Translations under genes and position numbers: made by a program
In this document: positions 25,466 through 37,300 of the stretch, piece by piece
Position numbering within the stretch: the stretch's first letter is position 1
How the letters are laid out: each line of letters starts with the position of its first letter
Notes under the pieces: model-generated
Told to the model about the DNA's origin: nothing
The model's input: only the letters and a program-made list of their open reading frames with translations
Database searches by the model: none
NCBI GenBank assembly: GCA_965246995.1
Contig: OZ252008.1
Coordinates: forward strand, 1,984,001 to 2,048,000
DNA from: VXRJ01 sp965246995
GTDB taxonomy: Bacteria > Acidobacteriota > Vicinamibacteria > Vicinamibacterales > UBA8438
Direction of reading: 5' to 3'
DNA: 64,000 nucleotides

Positions 25466-27805
25466 CTACACCTCGTCGGGCCGGGCCATGCGGTAGCCGA
25501 CCCCGCGCTCGTTGAAGATCCAGGCCGGGCGGGCGGCGTCGTCGCCGAGCCGGTGGCGCAGCCGCTTGACGTAGGCGCGCACGATCTTGGGGTCGGTCGT
25601 GTCACGTCCGGCCCAGACCTGGCGCAGCAGGGCCTCGTGGGTCAGGACCCGGCCCGCGCCCTGCGCGAGCACGCGCAGCAGCTCGTACTCGGTCGGCGTC
25701 AGCGCCACCGGGCGCCCGGCCACGCTGACCCGGCGCCGGTCGAAGTCGATGGCGAGCTCGCCGAGCACGAAGGGGACGGGGTCCGACCGCCGGCGCAGGG
25801 CCGCCCGGATGCGCGCCGTGAGCTCGGTCGGCGAGAACGGCTTGACCACGTAGTCGTCGGCGCCGGCCTCCAGCGCCCGCGCGATGGTCTCGTCGCGCCC
25901 GTAGCCCGAGATGAAGATGACCGGCAGGTCGGCGAGCTCGGGCACGGTCCGCATCAGCTCGACGCCGTCGGTCCCGGGCAGCATCAGGTCGAGCAGGACC
26001 AGCCGGGGCTTCTCGGCCCGGACGATGCGCGCCACCTCCCGGGGGTCGCCGGTGACCAGCGGGGCGTAGCCCGCCTCCGTCAGCGTGCCGCGGACATGGC
26101 GCAGCGTCTCCGGGTCGTCGTCGACCACCAGGATGGGCACCGCGTCCGGTGCGCGGCCCGGCGCGCCGGGGCGGCCCGGGGCGGGACCGGCGCCGGACGC
26201 CGCGGCCACCGGGATCGTGAAGGTGAAGCGCGCGCCGAGGCCGATGCCGCCGCTCTCGGCCCGGATGCGCCCGCCATGGGCCTCGACCAGGCCCTTGCAG
26301 ATGGCGAGTCCCAGCCCGCCGCCGACGCCGCTCTCCCGGTCCCCGGCGGCGGTGTACTTGCGGAACAGCTGGCCGAGATGGTCCGGCGCGATGCCGCGGC
26401 CCTCGTCGGAGACCGAGACCGCCACCTGCGGCCCCTCGCGCGCCGCCGCGACCCGGATGGGGGCGGACTCGGGAGAGTGGCGCGCGGCGTTGGCGAGCAG
26501 GTTGTTGAGCACCTGCACCAGGCGCTGCCGGTCGGCCATGACCCGCGGCAGGTCGGGCGGCAGGTCGATGCGCACGGTGTGCCGCCCGCCGCCGCTGATG
26601 AACGTGCCGCGGGCCTGGTCCACCAGCGCGGCGACCTCGGAGGGCTCGGGCGCGACCGACAGCGTGCCGGCGTCGATGCGCCCGGCGTCGAGCAGGTCGC
26701 CGATCAGACTGTCCATGCGGTCGGCCTGCGCGTCGATGATGCGGAAGAACTGCGTCACCTCGGCCGGGCCCAAGAGGCGCGAGGCGCGCAGCACCGTGGC
26801 GGTCGAGCCCTTGATCGAGGTCAGCGGCGCGCGCAGCTCGTGGCTCACCATGCCCAGGAACTCCGCCCGCATGCGCTCGAGCTCGCGAAGCGGCGCCAGG
26901 TCCTGGAGCGTGACCACCACCGAGGCGAGCGCGCCGTCCGGGTCGTGGATCGGGGTGGCGTTGATGAGCGTCGTGACGCTGGGCCCGTCCGGGACCGAGA
27001 GCACGATCTCCTCGGCCCGCACCGTCTCGGCGCTATCGAACGTCTGCGCCAGCGGCAGCCGGTCGAGCGCGATCTCGCGCCCGTCGGCGCGCCGGCAGGT
27101 GATGACCCCGAGCAGCTGCTCGGCGGACTGGCCGGGGGCGCACAGGCTCTTGACGATGCGCCTGGCCTCGCGGTTGAGCGAGACCGGGTCGCCGCTGCGC
27201 ACGTCGAACACGACGACGCCGACCGGCGAGGTCTCGACCAGCGCCTCGAGGTCGGCGCGGGCGCGGTGTTCGGCGCGGTAGGTCCGCGCATTGGCGACCG
27301 CGGTCGCGGCCTGCGCGGCGAACAGCACCAGGATCTCCTCGTCCTCGTCGGTGAACGGCTCCCCGCCCGCCTTCTCGGCGAGATAGAAGCTGCCGACATG
27401 GACGCCGCGATGGCGCATCGGCGTGATCTGGGCGATCTTCAACGGCAGCCGGTCCGAGGGGAAGCCGAGCGCGTGCAGGTAGGCCGGGAAGTCGGCGCTC
27501 CGGAGCGGCCCCTCCAGGTCGCGGAAGCGCTCGAAGAGCCGCGGCCCGTCGGACCACTCCGCCATCCGCCGGTGTTCCTCCGCGGTGAAGCCCGCGGTGA
27601 CGAAGTTCTGCGGCGCCCCCGCCTCGTCGATGGTGGTGATGCCGCCCAAGCGGGCGCCGGTGAGCGCCCGGGCGCTGTCGACCACCTCGTTGAGCACGGT
27701 CTCGAGGTCGAGGCTCGCGCTGATGCGCACGCTCGCCGCGCTGAGCGCGGAGATGCGGGCGCGCAGCGCCGCGTTTTCGGCCGCCGCCGGGTCGCAATCG
27801 GTCAT
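25466..27805 (-). CDS. K2: soluble fused histidine kinase/response regulator with OmpR-type DNA-binding domain
   Basis: 779 residues, ATG at 27805 with a GGGGGAGAA site. Order: short coiled coil 8-35; GAF about 30-190; PAS about 200-310 (SPVGVVVFDVRSGD); HisKA with phospho-acceptor His near 321 (MVSHELRAPLTSIKG); ATPase about 375-490 (NNLLANAARHSPE, DEGRGIAPDHL, GGGLGLAICKG); receiver about 550-670 with LVVDDDPE, LLDLMLPGTDG and VVKPFSP; winged helix 675-779 (TPTEYELLRVLAQGAGRV, YVKRLRHRLGD). There is no membrane segment. A whole two-component pathway in one cytosolic chain would sense through GAF/PAS and bind DNA directly. It diverges from adhesin A through P2, which it probably controls (inference). 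Confidence 0.9.
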   Translation of the reverse strand: MTDCDPAAAENAALRARISALSAASVRISASLDLETVLNEVVDSARALTGARLGGITTIDEAGAPQNFVTAGFTAEEHRRMAEWSDGPRLFERFRDLEGPLRSADFPAYLHALGFPSDRLPLKIAQITPMRHRGVHVGSFYLAEKAGGEPFTDEDEEILVLFAAQAATAVANARTYRAEHRARADLEALVETSPVGVVVFDVRSGDPVSLNREARRIVKSLCAPGQSAEQLLGVITCRRADGREIALDRLPLAQTFDSAETVRAEEIVLSVPDGPSVTTLINATPIHDPDGALASVVVTLQDLAPLRELERMRAEFLGMVSHELRAPLTSIKGSTATVLRASRLLGPAEVTQFFRIIDAQADRMDSLIGDLLDAGRIDAGTLSVAPEPSEVAALVDQARGTFISGGGRHTVRIDLPPDLPRVMADRQRLVQVLNNLLANAARHSPESAPIRVAAAREGPQVAVSVSDEGRGIAPDHLGQLFRKYTAAGDRESGVGGGLGLAICKGLVEAHGGRIRAESGGIGLGARFTFTIPVAAASGAGPAPGRPGAPGRAPDAVPILVVDDDPETLRHVRGTLTEAGYAPLVTGDPREVARIVRAEKPRLVLLDLMLPGTDGVELMRTVPELADLPVIFISGYGRDETIARALEAGADDYVVKPFSPTELTARIRAALRRRSDPVPFVLGELAIDFDRRRVSVAGRPVALTPTEYELLRVLAQGAGRVLTHEALLRQVWAGRDTTDPKIVRAYVKRLRHRLGDDAARPAWIFNERGVGYRMARPDEV

Positions 27806-27894
27806 CCGTTCTCCCCCTTCGGCCCGCCGCCAGCCGGCGGGTGATTCGGCGCCGGACCGCGGCCACGGCCGCTGAGATTCGGTCCGAGTCCGGT

Positions 27895-28015
27895 ATTGTG
27901 CATCGACTTTGCGTGTAATTCGTGAATTATTCGCGAATTATACCACATAACGGGCACTATTGTCACACACTATTTAGTAGGGTTGCAAGGACATCTTGTG
28001 TGCGGACCGCCGGGG
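27895..28015 (+). promoter_or_regulatory. P2: divergent control region between K2 and adhesin A
   Basis: Three perfectly phased 11-bp units start at 27908 (TTTGCGTGTAA), 27919 (TTCGTGAATTA) and 27930 (TTCGCGAATTA). TATTGT starts at 27958, 28 bases after the third unit start. The conserved TTGTCACACAC, then GGGTTGCAAG and a CAAG/CTTG hairpin, lead into GTGCGGACCGCCGGGG. Confidence 0.75.
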
Positions 28016-28034
28016 CAGTCGGGCAGACCGCGTA

Positions 28035-28384
28035 ATGGAGAGGAGCGCCGTAGAGGAATTCGCCATGCAGCAACTTCACACGCAACCTGCCACTGAGCTT
28101 GGACGCCGGGCCCAGCCGCTCGCGCCGAGCCCCGTCGTCACAGGGCTCGCTACGGCCGATGGCGTGGGGGTCGGCGCCGGCGGCGCAACGAGGCTGCCGG
28201 CCGACGCCCTGGCCACCCCGCGCCGGGAACCGAACCGACCCTGCACTTCGAGAGGACCACGCCGCTCCCCCCCCGGCCGGGCCGTCTTGAACGAGGCGAG
28301 AACCGAAGCACTCTCGCTACCGCCCGAACGCAGGGCGCACCTGGACGGGCGGAGCCGCCCTATGAGCCTGCACCCCGGCCCCCC
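28035..28384 (+). promoter_or_regulatory. adhesin A leader with C8 tract and out-of-frame ATG
   Basis: An ATG at 28035 (another at 28065) opens a frame that runs to a TGA at 28392-28394. The adhesin frame is open from 28097 but has no ATG or GTG start before 28385. The two frames overlap across a run of eight C at 28267-28274 and six C at 28379-28384. One added C in either run would fuse the ATG frame to the adhesin. As given, the adhesin has only a TTG start. Confidence 0.5.
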
Positions 28385-31300
28385 TTGTCCCTGACCGTCT
28401 TTCCGGCCCGCGCGGCCGCGTTCGTCTCCGTCATTGCCGCCCCGTGCCGCACTCTTGCGGCAGGCCTGTCCGCGTCCAGACGCGGAGCCGTCTCTGGACG
28501 CCTTTCTGCTGATCTTGCCATCGTCCGGTGGACGCTGGCCGCTGCGTGTGCGCTCGCGTGCGCCGCACCGGCGGCGTACGCGCAGTCGGTTGCGCTGACG
28601 GCGAGCTTCGTGGACCTGCCGGCGTCGCATGATGCGTCGCATGGCGGGATGAACGCGTTCACGTTCCGGATCCAGTTCAGCGACGCGGTCGCAGCCTCTT
28701 TCGTCACGATGCGGGACGAGGCCCTGGATGTAACCGGGGGCAACGTGACCGATGCTCGGCGGGTGGATGGGCGCAGCGACCTGTGGGAGATCACGGTCGA
28801 GCCGACGGTCGTTGGCGACGTGGTCATTGCCCTGCCCGCGACCAGCGACTGCGATGCCACCGGCGCGGTGTGCACGTCGGACCGCAGACGGCTTGAGACA
28901 GGGATTTCGGCGACCGTCCCCGCGGTTGCGGCTCGCGTGATCAGCGTTGCGCGCGACCCAGACGGTACCGGTCCGCTGGGCCTGACCGAACACCAGGCGA
29001 CCAGGCGCCCGTTTACGGTGGCGGTCCTTTTTAACCGGACCGTCACGGGTATCGAGGCCAGTGAACTGGAAGTCACCCATGGCCGCGTGCTGAGCGTCAC
29101 CCATAGCCCCTCTGGCCCCACTTCGGAAATTATTGTCGTGGGCATTCAACCCTTCGGCGGCAACGGTGACCGCCTGACCCTCTCCATTCCGGCGGATGTC
29201 GAGGCCTACGGCAATACGGCGGCGCCCGATGTGTATTTCGCGGACATCATCATCACCAGCGAAACCCTGACCGCGACCATGACCAGCAACGCCGTGGCGC
29301 CGGTGTTGGCGACGTTCTCGCTGCGGATCGCATTCAACCAGGAAATCCTGTTTCAATCGGACGGGGATTCTACCGTGCCCCTGCCGGGGATCTCCATTGA
29401 CGAGTACTTGTCCCTCGGGGATTTCGAGGTGGTGAACGGCTCTGTGACCTCCCTCGCGCACACCGTGGAGTCAGGTCGTTCCGTGGTCACGGCGCAGGTC
29501 TTGCCGACACCGAATTCGGTCGTGGTGACCGTGTCGCTTGGCTCCAACCGGGCCTTCACCCGACAGGGCATCGGCAACCAGTCTGCCCGCTTCCAGATTG
29601 CCGGCATGGCATCGCAGGTCTCGATCGCGGCGGTCGCCGCCGAGGTGGTCGAGGGCGCGGCAGCGCAGTTCACGCTGACGCGGACGGGGCTACTGACGGC
29701 CACGCTGACAGTGGGTGTATCGGTGGCCGAAGACGGCGCAATGCTGTCCGGCACGCCGCCAGCGACGGTCACCTTCGAGGCAGAGTCGGCCACGGCGAGC
29801 CTGTCCGTGGCAACGGAGGACGATGCCACGGACGAGGCCGCCAGCCTGGTCATGGCGACGGTGATGGTCGGGGAGGGGTATGTCCCGGGGCCGCCGGTAT
29901 CAGCCCAGGTGACCGTCGGCGACAATGACAACGGCGCGGCGACCGGCCAGCCGGTGATTACCGGGACGCTGCGGATGCACGAAACCCTGCTCGCGGGGAC
30001 GACCGGGATCGGCGACACGGATGGCCTGGCCGGCGCGACGTTCACCTATCAGTGGTACGCAGATGATGTGGCGATCGACGGCGCCACCGGCTCGAGCCAT
30101 GTCCTGACCGCGGTCGAGGTCGACACGGCGATCACGGTAACGGTGAGCTTCACCGATGACGAGGGCCATGCGGAGGGCCCGCTGACCAGCGCCGCGACCG
30201 CGCTGGTGCAACTGCCTCTTCCGACCCGCGTGCTCGCGGCTGAGCGCGACGCGGCCAGTACCGACGGAATTGGCCTGTTCCCGAACCAGGCGACCAGACG
30301 CTCCTTCATCGTCTTCGTCAAATTCGACCGGACGATCAGCGGTATCGAGGCCAGTGAACTCGAAGTCACCCATGGCCATGTGCTGAACGCGGTCTCCGGA
30401 GCGGCCTCCGGAGTGGCCTGCAGTGGCACCGAGTACTACGGCAGAATCCCTCCGGTACCGCCGGACGTCCTCTGCGTGCACATACAACCCACGGGCGGAG
30501 ACGGCGACCGTCTGACGCTGAGCATTCCGGCGGATGTCGAGGCCCACGGCAATGCGGCGGCGCCCGATGTGCATACCGCGAACATCGTCATCACCAACGA
30601 AACCTTGACGGCGACCGCCACCAGCCCCTCGCCCTCGCCGGTGAGCGGGGTCTTTCGGCTCGTCATCACCTTCAATCAGGTAGTCCTCTGGCGACACGCG
30701 GGTTACGAGACCCTGGAGTTGCCGCCGTGGCAGTTCTTTACCGCTGACGATATCGACGTGCAGAACGGCACCCTTGGAGTGGTCGACTTTGAATTCGGCA
30801 CGACACCGGGCCAGACCACGGCCTCGCTGCTGGTCACGCCGACCGAAGACTATGTTGGCCCGCTGACCGTATCGCTCCTGCCCAACAGCGTCTGCACCCT
30901 GCAGGGTATCTGCAACGCAATCGGCGTCGACTTCAGTACCGACGTCACCGACGACCACGGACGTGGGGTGACGGTGAGCCCGAATACGTTGACTGTGAGC
31001 GAAGGCGGCACTGCGACCTATACGGTGGTGCTGACCTCGCCGCCGACGCATGTCGTGACGGTGACGCCGACGGTGACGGGCGACGCCGACGTGACAGTGA
31101 GTCCGGCGAGCTTGCGGTTCAATCCGGAGAGGGGCCCTTGGAACATCCCGCAGGAGGTGACGGTCTCGGCGGCGCACGACGCGGACGGGGAGGATGACAC
31201 GGCAACGATCGCGCACGCGGTGGTGAGCAGTGGGGATTACGCGGGCGTGAACGCGGCGGGGGTCGGCGTCACGGTGACGGACGACGAGACCGCCTCGACG

Positions 31301-34300
31301 GAGCTGACGCTGAGCGTGGACGATGCGACGGTGCCGGAGAGCAGCCGCGGCCAGGTCATCACGGTGACCGGCACGTTGAGCGGCGCGCCCCACACCTCCC
31401 CGACGACGGTGACGGTGGCGGTGGGAGCGGGGACGGCCACCGAGACCGCCGACTACGCCCCCGTGACCAGCGTCACCCTGACGATCGATGCCGGCGAATC
31501 GAGCGGCGAGACGACCTTCACCCTGATCCCGGTCGACGACGCCGTCGATGAGGAGAACGAGACCGTCCTCGTGACCGGCACGGTATCCGGCCTGACGGTG
31601 ACGGGCGCGACGGTCACCATCGCCGACGACGATACGCGCGGGGTGACGGTGTCGGAAGAGACGCGGACGGTACGGGAGGGCGGCAGCGCGACCTACACGG
31701 TGGTGCTGACCTCGCAGCCGACGGCGGCCGTGACGGTGACGCCGGCGGTGACCGGCGACGACGACGTGACGGTACGTCCGGCGAGCGTGCGGTTCACGCC
31801 GAGGACCTGGAACACGGCGCAGACAGTGACGGTCTCGGCGGCGCACGACGCGGACGGGGAGGATGACACGGCGGCGATCGCGCACGCGGTGCGCGGTGGG
31901 GATTACGCGGCCGTGACCGCGGCGGGGGTCGGCGTCACGGTGATGGACGACGAGACCGCCTCGAGCGGGCTGACGCTGAGCGTGGACGATGCGACGGTGC
32001 CGGAGAGCAGCCGCGGCCAGGTCATCACGGTGACCGGCACGTTGAGCGGCGCGCCCCGCACCTCCCCGACGACGGTGACGGTGGCGGTGGGAGCGGGCAC
32101 GGCCACCGAGACCACCGACTACGCCCCCGTGAGCGACATCACGCTGACGATCGCCGCCGGCGAACCGAGCGGCGAGACGATCTTCACCCTGAACCCGGTC
32201 GACGACGCCATCGACGAGGAGGACGAGACCGTCCTCGTGACCGGCACGGTCGCCGGCCTGACGGTGACGCGCGCGACGGTCACCATCACCGACGACGATA
32301 CGCGCGGGGTGACGGTGTCGGAAGAGACGCGGACGGTTCCGGAGGGCGGCAGCGCGACCTATACGGTGGTGCTGACCTCGCAGCCGACGGCGGCCGTGAC
32401 GGTGACGCCGGCGGTGACCGGCGACGACGACGTGACGGTACGTCCGGCGAGCGTGCAGTTCACGACGACGACCTGGAACACGGCGCAGGCGGTGACGGTC
32501 TCGGCGGCGCACGACGTGGACGCGGACGATGACACGGCAACGATCGCGCACGCGGTGAGCGGTGGGGACTACGCGTCCGTGACCGCGGCGGTGGTCAGCG
32601 TCACGGTGACGGACGACGAGACCGCCTCGAGCGGGCTGACGCTGAGCGTGGACGATGCGACGGTGCCGGAGCGCAGCCGCGGCCAGGTCATCACGGTGAC
32701 CGGCACGTTGAGCGGCGCGCCGCGGGCGGCCTCGACCGGGGTGACGGTGGCGGTGGGAGCGGGGACAGCGACCGAGACCACCGACTACGCCCCCGTGACC
32801 AGCGTCACGCTGGCGATCGCCGCCGGCGAATCGAGCGGCGAGACGACCTTCACCCTCATCCCGGTCGACGACGCCGTCGACGAGCAGGACGAGACCGTCC
32901 TCGTGACCGGCACGGTCGCCGGCCTGACGGTGACGCGCGCGACGGTCACCATCGCCGACGACGATACGCGCGGGGTGACCGTGTCGGAAGAGACGCGGAC
33001 GGTACGGGAAGGCGGCAGCGCGACCTACACGGTGGTGCTGACCTCGGAGCCGACGGCGGCCGTGACGGTGACGCCGGCGGTGACCGGCGACGCCGACGTG
33101 ACGGTACGTCCGGCGAGCGTGCGGTTCACGACGACGACCTGGAACACGGCGCAGACAGTGACGGTCTCGGCGGCGCACGACGCGGACGGGGAGGATGACA
33201 CGGCAACGATCGCGCACACGGTGAGCACGGTGAGCGGTGGGGACTACGCGTCCGTGACCGCGGCGGGGGTCGGCGTCACGGTGACGGACGACGAGACCGC
33301 CTCGAGCGGGCTCACGCTGAGCGTGGACGATGCGACGGTGCCGGAGAGCAGCCGCGGCCAGGTCATCACGGTGACCGGCACGTTGAGCGGCGCGCCCCGC
33401 ACCTCCGCGACGGCGGTGACGGTGGCGGTGGCCGCGGGGACGGCCACCGAGACTGCCGACTACGCCCCCGTGACCAGCGTCACGCTGACGATCGTCGCCG
33501 GCGAATCGAGCGGCGAGACGACCGTCACCCTGAACCCGGTCGACGACGCGGTCGACGAGCAGGACGAGACCGTCCTCGTGACCGGCACGGTCGCCGGCCT
33601 GACGGTGACGGGCGCGATGGTCACCATCACCGACGACGATACGCGCGGGGTGACGGTGTCGGAACGGACGCGGACAGTGCCGGAGGGCGGCAGTGCGACC
33701 TACACGGTGGTGCTGACCTCGCAGCCGACGGAGCCCGTGACGGTGACGCCGGCGGTGACCGGCGACGACGACGTGACGGCGAGTCCGGCGAGCGTGCAGT
33801 TCACGACGACGACCTGGAACACGGCGCAGGCGGTGACGGTCTCGGCGGCGCACGACGTGGACGCGGACGATGACACGGCCACGATCGCGCACGCGGTGAG
33901 CGGTGGGGACTACGCGTCCGTGACCGCGGCGGTGGTCGGCGTCACGGTGACGGACGACGAGACCGCCTCGACCGGGCTGACGCTGAGCGTGGACGATGCG
34001 ACGGTGCCGGAGCGCAGCCGCGGCCAGGTCATCACGGTGACCGGCACGTTGAGCGGCGCGCCGCGGGCGGCCTCGACCGGGGTGACGGTGGCGGTGGGAC
34101 CGGGGACAGCCACCGAGACCACCGACTACGCCCCCGTGACCAGCGTCACGCTGACGATCGCCGGCGGCGAATCGAGCGGCGAGACGACCTTCACCCTGAT
34201 CCCGGTCGACGACGCGGTCGACGAACAGGACGAGACCGTCCTCGTGACCGGCACGGTCGCCGGCCTGACGGTGACGCGCGCGACGGTCACCATCACCGAC

Positions 34301-37300
34301 GACGATACGCGCGCGGTGACGGTGTCGGAAGAGACGCGGACGGTACGGGAGGGCGGCAGCGCGACCTACACGGTGGTGCTGACCTCGCAGCCGACGGCGG
34401 CCGTGACGGTGACGCCGGCGGTGACCGGCGACGCCGACGTGACGGTACGTCCGGCGAGCGTGCGGTTCACGACGACGACCTGGAACACGGCGCAGACAGT
34501 GACGGTCTCGGCGGCGCACGACGCGGACGGGGAGGATGACACGGCCACGATCGCGCACGCGGTGCGCGGTGGGGACTACGCGTCCGTGACCGCGGCGGGG
34601 GTCGGCGTCACGGTGACGGACGACGAGACCGCCTCGAGCGGGCTCACGCTGAGCGTGGACGATGCGACGGTGCCGGAAAGCAGCCGCGGCCAGGTCATCA
34701 CGGTGACCGGCACGTTGAGCGGCGCGCCCCGCACCTCCCCGACGGCGGTGGCGGTGGCGGTGGGAGCGGGGACGGCCACCGAGACCACCGACTACGCCGC
34801 CGTGACCAGCGTCACGCTGACGATCGCCGCCGGCGAACCGAGCGGCGAGACGACCTTCACCCTGAACCCGGTCGACGACGCGGTCGACGAGCAGGACGAG
34901 ACCGTCCTCGTGACCGGCACGGTCGCCGGCCTGACGGTGACGCGCGCGACGGTCACCATCGCCGACGACGATACGCGCGGGGTGACGGTGTCGGAAGAGA
35001 CGCGGACGGTGCCGGAGGGCGGCAGCGCGACCTACACGGTGGTGCTGACCTCGCAGCCGACGGAGCCCGTGACGGTGACGCCGGCGGTGACCGGCGACGA
35101 CGACGTGACGGCGAGTCCGGCGAGCGTGCGGTTCACGACGACGACCTGGAACACGGCGCAGGCGGTGACGGTCTCGGCGGCGCACGACGTGGACGAGGAG
35201 GATGACACGGCGGCGATCGCGCACGCGGTGAGCACGGTGAGCGGTGGGGACTACGCGTCCGTGACCGCGGCGGGGGTCGGCGTCACGGTGACGGACGACG
35301 AGACGGGGACGGACGACGAGACGGCGTCGAGCGGGGTGACGCTGTCGGTGAACCCGGCGGCGGTGAGCGAGGGGGCCGGCGCGACGACGGTGACGGTGAC
35401 CGGCACGTTGAGCGGCGCGCCCGGCCCCTCCGCGACGACGGTGACGGTGGCAGTGGGAGCGGGCACGGCCACCGAGACCACCGACTACGCCCCGGTGAGC
35501 GACATCACGCTGACGATCCCTGCAGGAGAGACGAGCGGCACGGCGACGTTCACGCTGGTTCCGGTGGACGACGACTTGGACGAGGCTGACGAGACGGTGC
35601 TCGTGAGCGGCACGGCGGCCTCGGGTCTCACGGTGACGCCGACGTCGCTTACGATCGCGGACGATGACGGGCGTGGGGTCGTGGTGCGCCCTACGGCTGT
35701 GACAGTGGCGGAGGGCGGAAGCGGTGAATACACGGTGGTGTTGACATCGGGGCCGACGGGTCCGGTGACGATTGAGGTTGAAGTGAGCGGGAGTCCCGAC
35801 GTGACGGCGTTGCCAACGACACTGACCTTCACGCCATCGAACTGGAACGCGCCCCAGACGGTGACGGTGAGTGTAGACGAGGACCCCGATGCGGTGAACG
35901 ACGCGGCGACGGTCGCTCACACGGTAAGCGGCGGGGGCTATGACGGCGTGACGGCGGAGTCGGTGGAGGTGACCGTGACGGACGACGAGACGGGGACGAC
36001 GATGGCGGTGCTGACGGTTTCTCCTGCGGTGGTCTCCGAGGGCGTAGGGAGTGCCGGACAGACGATGACGGTGACCGGCACGCTGAACGGCGGGACCCGC
36101 TCCGAGGCGACGGTGGTGACCGTGACGGTTGCGGGCGGCACGGCCACCGAGGGCGATGACTTCACGGAAGTGGCCGACTTTACGCTGACGATCCCTGCAG
36201 GAGAGACGAGCGGGACGGCGACGTTCACACTGGTTCCGGTAGACGACGACGTGGATGAGGACGATGAGACGCTGACGGTGAGCGGGACGGCGGCCTCGGG
36301 TCTCACGGTGACGCCGACGTCGCTTACGATCGCGGACGACGAAGACACGCCGACGCTTTCGATCGCCGATGCGCAGGGCTCGGAAGATGCCGGGAGCCTG
36401 GTGTTCACGGTGACGCTGAGCGGAGCGAGCAGCCGAGCCGTGACGGTGGACTGGGAAACCTCGGATGGCACGGCTACGGCTGGCAGGGACTACGAAGCCG
36501 CCAGCGGCACCGTGACGTTCATGGCACACGAAACGGAGCAGCCGGTGCCGGTGCCGGTGATCGGCGACAACCTGGATGAAGCCGAGCAGACGTTTACCCT
36601 CAGGCTGAGCAACCCGGTTCACGCTCTCCTGGGCGACGCAGAGGCAGTGGGTACGATCGTTGGCCGAGACGTGTTGCCGAAGGCTTGGCTGGTACGCTTT
36701 GGGCGGACAGCGGCGGGACATGTCCTGGATGCGGTCGACGAGCGCCTGACGTCGACCCGGGGCGCTGTGCGTGCAGAAACAGCGGCGAACGGCCTGGAAG
36801 TGACGGTAGGCGGGAGACGTGTGGGCCTGACGCCGGACGGTGCGGCGCAGGATGAATTCGCAGCGCTCTCCCGCCGGATGCCCGAGGAGACGGGTCTCGA
36901 CACGTCACCGGCAGGCTCGGCGGACGGAACGCGGCAACCCAGCGGCCGCGACGTCCTGGCGGGTAGCGCGTTCCGCTATAGGGGGTCGGCAGGGGCGAAC
37001 GGCGGCACCTGGAGCCTGTGGGGTGGGGGTGCGTTCTCCCAGTTCGATGGTCGTGCGGAGGATGTAGCGCTGGACGGCGAAGTGCTGACAGGTACGGTCG
37101 GCATAGACCTTGGGCGCAACAAGTGGCTGACCGGGTTGGTGCTGTCCCGGAGCTGGGGCGATGGCGTCTTCTCCAGCTCTTCGAGCAGTGGCGACCTCGA
37201 GTCCTCCCTGACGGGTCTGTATCCGTACCTGCGCTACCAGGCAAGCACGCGAGTGTCGGTTTGGGGCCTTGGTGGCTACGGGAAGGGCACGCTGAGGCTG

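Noticed and set aside
25235..27844. 869-codon plus-strand frame opposite K2 (similar at 43295-45499)
   Set aside because: Its duplication merely mirrors duplication of the kinase; composition is His/Arg/Asp-rich without domains.
28267..28274. C8 run as a sequencing error
   Set aside because: It cannot be excluded from sequence alone, but both alternatives were kept because the two overlapping open frames around it are unusually long; recorded as a finding with this caveat.
30958..35700. Repeat array considered as CRISPR or other DNA repeat locus
   Set aside because: The unit is 666 bp, stays in frame throughout and encodes Calx-beta modules; there are no short spaced repeats.
29900..36721. 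2273-codon open frame antisense to adhesin A
   Set aside because: It is Arg/His-rich, repeats with the adhesin units and lacks domains. It is the stop-free complement of a GC-rich repeat array.
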